The notes under the pieces: model-generated
Seen by the model: only the letters and a program-made list of their open reading frames with translations
Told to the model about the DNA's origin: nothing
The model's database searches: none
Shown here: positions 14,022 to 14,702 of the stretch, piece after piece
Position numbering within the stretch: position 1 is the stretch's first letter
Layout of the letters: each line of letters opens with the position of its first letter
Assembly (NCBI GenBank): GCA_002470185.1
Contig: DKNG01000068.1
Span: forward strand, 1,079 to 15,780
Length of the DNA: 14,702 bases
Direction: 5' to 3'
Source of the DNA: Arcobacter sp. UBA7394
Lineage (GTDB): Bacteria > Campylobacterota > Campylobacteria > Campylobacterales > Arcobacteraceae
Translations under genes and position numbers: made by a program

Positions 14022-14702
14022 CAGCTCAAAAGAGTTAAATGTAAGTTTAGTTTTTATTGCTGTTTTTATCTTCTCCTTATTTTTTGCTGACTTAGAGATT
14101 TCTGCATATGAACCATTTTTAGAACTTAGTAAATTTGTAACTTCAATAAAAGATATCAACTTTTCATCTATTGATTTATTAATAGATGCGGCACTTCAAA
14201 CTATTTATATTGCTACTATGGCAATAGTTTTTTCTGCTATTTTAGGTTTTATATTATCCTTTTATTTTAGTAATATTATTGTTAGAACAATTCTTGCTTA
14301 TATTAGAGCAATTCATGAGATATTTTGGGCTTTAATATTTTTACAAGTATTTGGACTAAGTACAGTTACAGCAATACTTGCGATAGTATTACCATATAGT
14401 GCAATCTTAGCAAAAGTATATGCTGAAATATTAGAAGAATATGATACTTTTGATAATAGAACAGTATCAAGAAAAGCTTCAAGAGTTTCACTGTTTTTTT
14501 ATACTAAATTACCAAATGCAATGCCACATATAATTTCATATACATTATATAGATTTGAATGTGCTATGAAATCATCTGCAATTCTAGGATTTGTTGGTAT
14601 TACTACTTTAGGTTATTATTTATCTTCATCTTTTAATGAAGGTTTATATAATGAAGTATGGTTAATGCTTATCATTTTTTATATTCTAATTGCAAGTATT
14701 AA
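14008..14702 (+). CDS. ABC transporter permease (PhnE-like), truncated by the window edge
   Basis: The ATG at 14008 overlaps the end of the ATPase gene by 14 bp in another frame. GAGTAGG (13994-14000) lies seven bases upstream. The reading frame stays open for 231 codons to the window end, so the C-terminus is missing because of the window, not because of a mutation. Membrane segments are visible at about 11-28, 60-90 and 100-137, and two more lie towards the end. The cytoplasmic coupling loop from about 168 (LPNAMPHIISYTLYRFE, then SSAILGFVGITTLG) matches the PhnE pattern in which YTLYRFE and GFVG recur. The protein should form the membrane channel for the binding protein and ATPase encoded upstream. 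Substrate as for the binding protein: selenium oxyanion favoured by context, phosphonate not excluded. Confidence 0.9.
   Translation, partial: MLLLNSSKELNVSLVFIAVFIFSLFFADLEISAYEPFLELSKFVTSIKDINFSSIDLLIDAALQTIYIATMAIVFSAILGFILSFYFSNIIVRTILAYIRAIHEIFWALIFLQVFGLSTVTAILAIVLPYSAILAKVYAEILEEYDTFDNRTVSRKASRVSLFFYTKLPNAMPHIISYTLYRFECAMKSSAILGFVGITTLGYYLSSSFNEGLYNEVWLMLIIFYILIASI

Noticed and set aside
13772..14159. Minus-strand ORFs across the ATPase and permease genes
   Set aside because: The + strand frames carry complete ABC ATPase motifs and a PhnE-like permease here; the antisense frames show no features.

Overview
The window is strongly AT-rich. Its gene content (a UGA-containing selD, NIT-type and BvgS-like sensor kinases, REC-PAS-HD-GYP regulators) and its protein style point to a Campylobacterota bacterium, most likely Arcobacter-like. 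That assignment rests on recognition, not on a marker gene.

Layout. (1) 76-480 (+) is a small DUF695-like protein, convergent with selD (501-1538, -). A bidirectional hairpin terminator lies between them and covers the last codons of selD. selD is longer than a standard gene caller would report: an in-frame UGA at 1493-1491 sits where SelD proteins carry the catalytic Cys/Sec. It is followed by a bSECIS-like hairpin, so SelD itself is probably a selenoprotein. (2) A 287-bp AT-rich divergent spacer separates selD from a four-gene signalling operon on the + strand: NIT-domain histidine kinase (1826-3943), REC-PAS-HD-GYP regulator (3957-5453), giant hybrid-input histidine kinase (5476-10827) and a second REC-PAS-HD-GYP regulator (10849-12354). 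Gaps are only 13-22 bp. (3) After a 162-bp spacer holding a plausible promoter and an inverted repeat comes a PhnD/PhnC/PhnE-type ABC importer: binding protein (12517-13362), ATPase (13362-14021) and permease (14008 to the window edge, incomplete). The genes overlap and are translationally coupled. The binding protein resembles the PhnD-like branch annotated as putative selenate-binding proteins.

How the parts fit. The signalling operon is a duplicated kinase-regulator pair. The kinase cores and the REC and HD-GYP parts are very similar between copies, while the sensory halves are unrelated. One kinase senses through a periplasmic NIT domain. The other carries five predicted Venus-flytrap domains plus an extra segment in the periplasm. 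Both regulators end in HD-GYP domains, so the predicted output is hydrolysis of cyclic di-GMP in response to small molecules. Selenium genes flank the signalling block: selD on one side, and on the other a transporter that may import selenium oxyanions. A functional link between selenium supply and the sensors is possible but is inference only.

The most notable items are the five-VFT kinase, the sensor-swapped duplication, the SelD Sec codon with its SECIS-like hairpin, and the HQE variant of the HD-GYP signature in both regulators.
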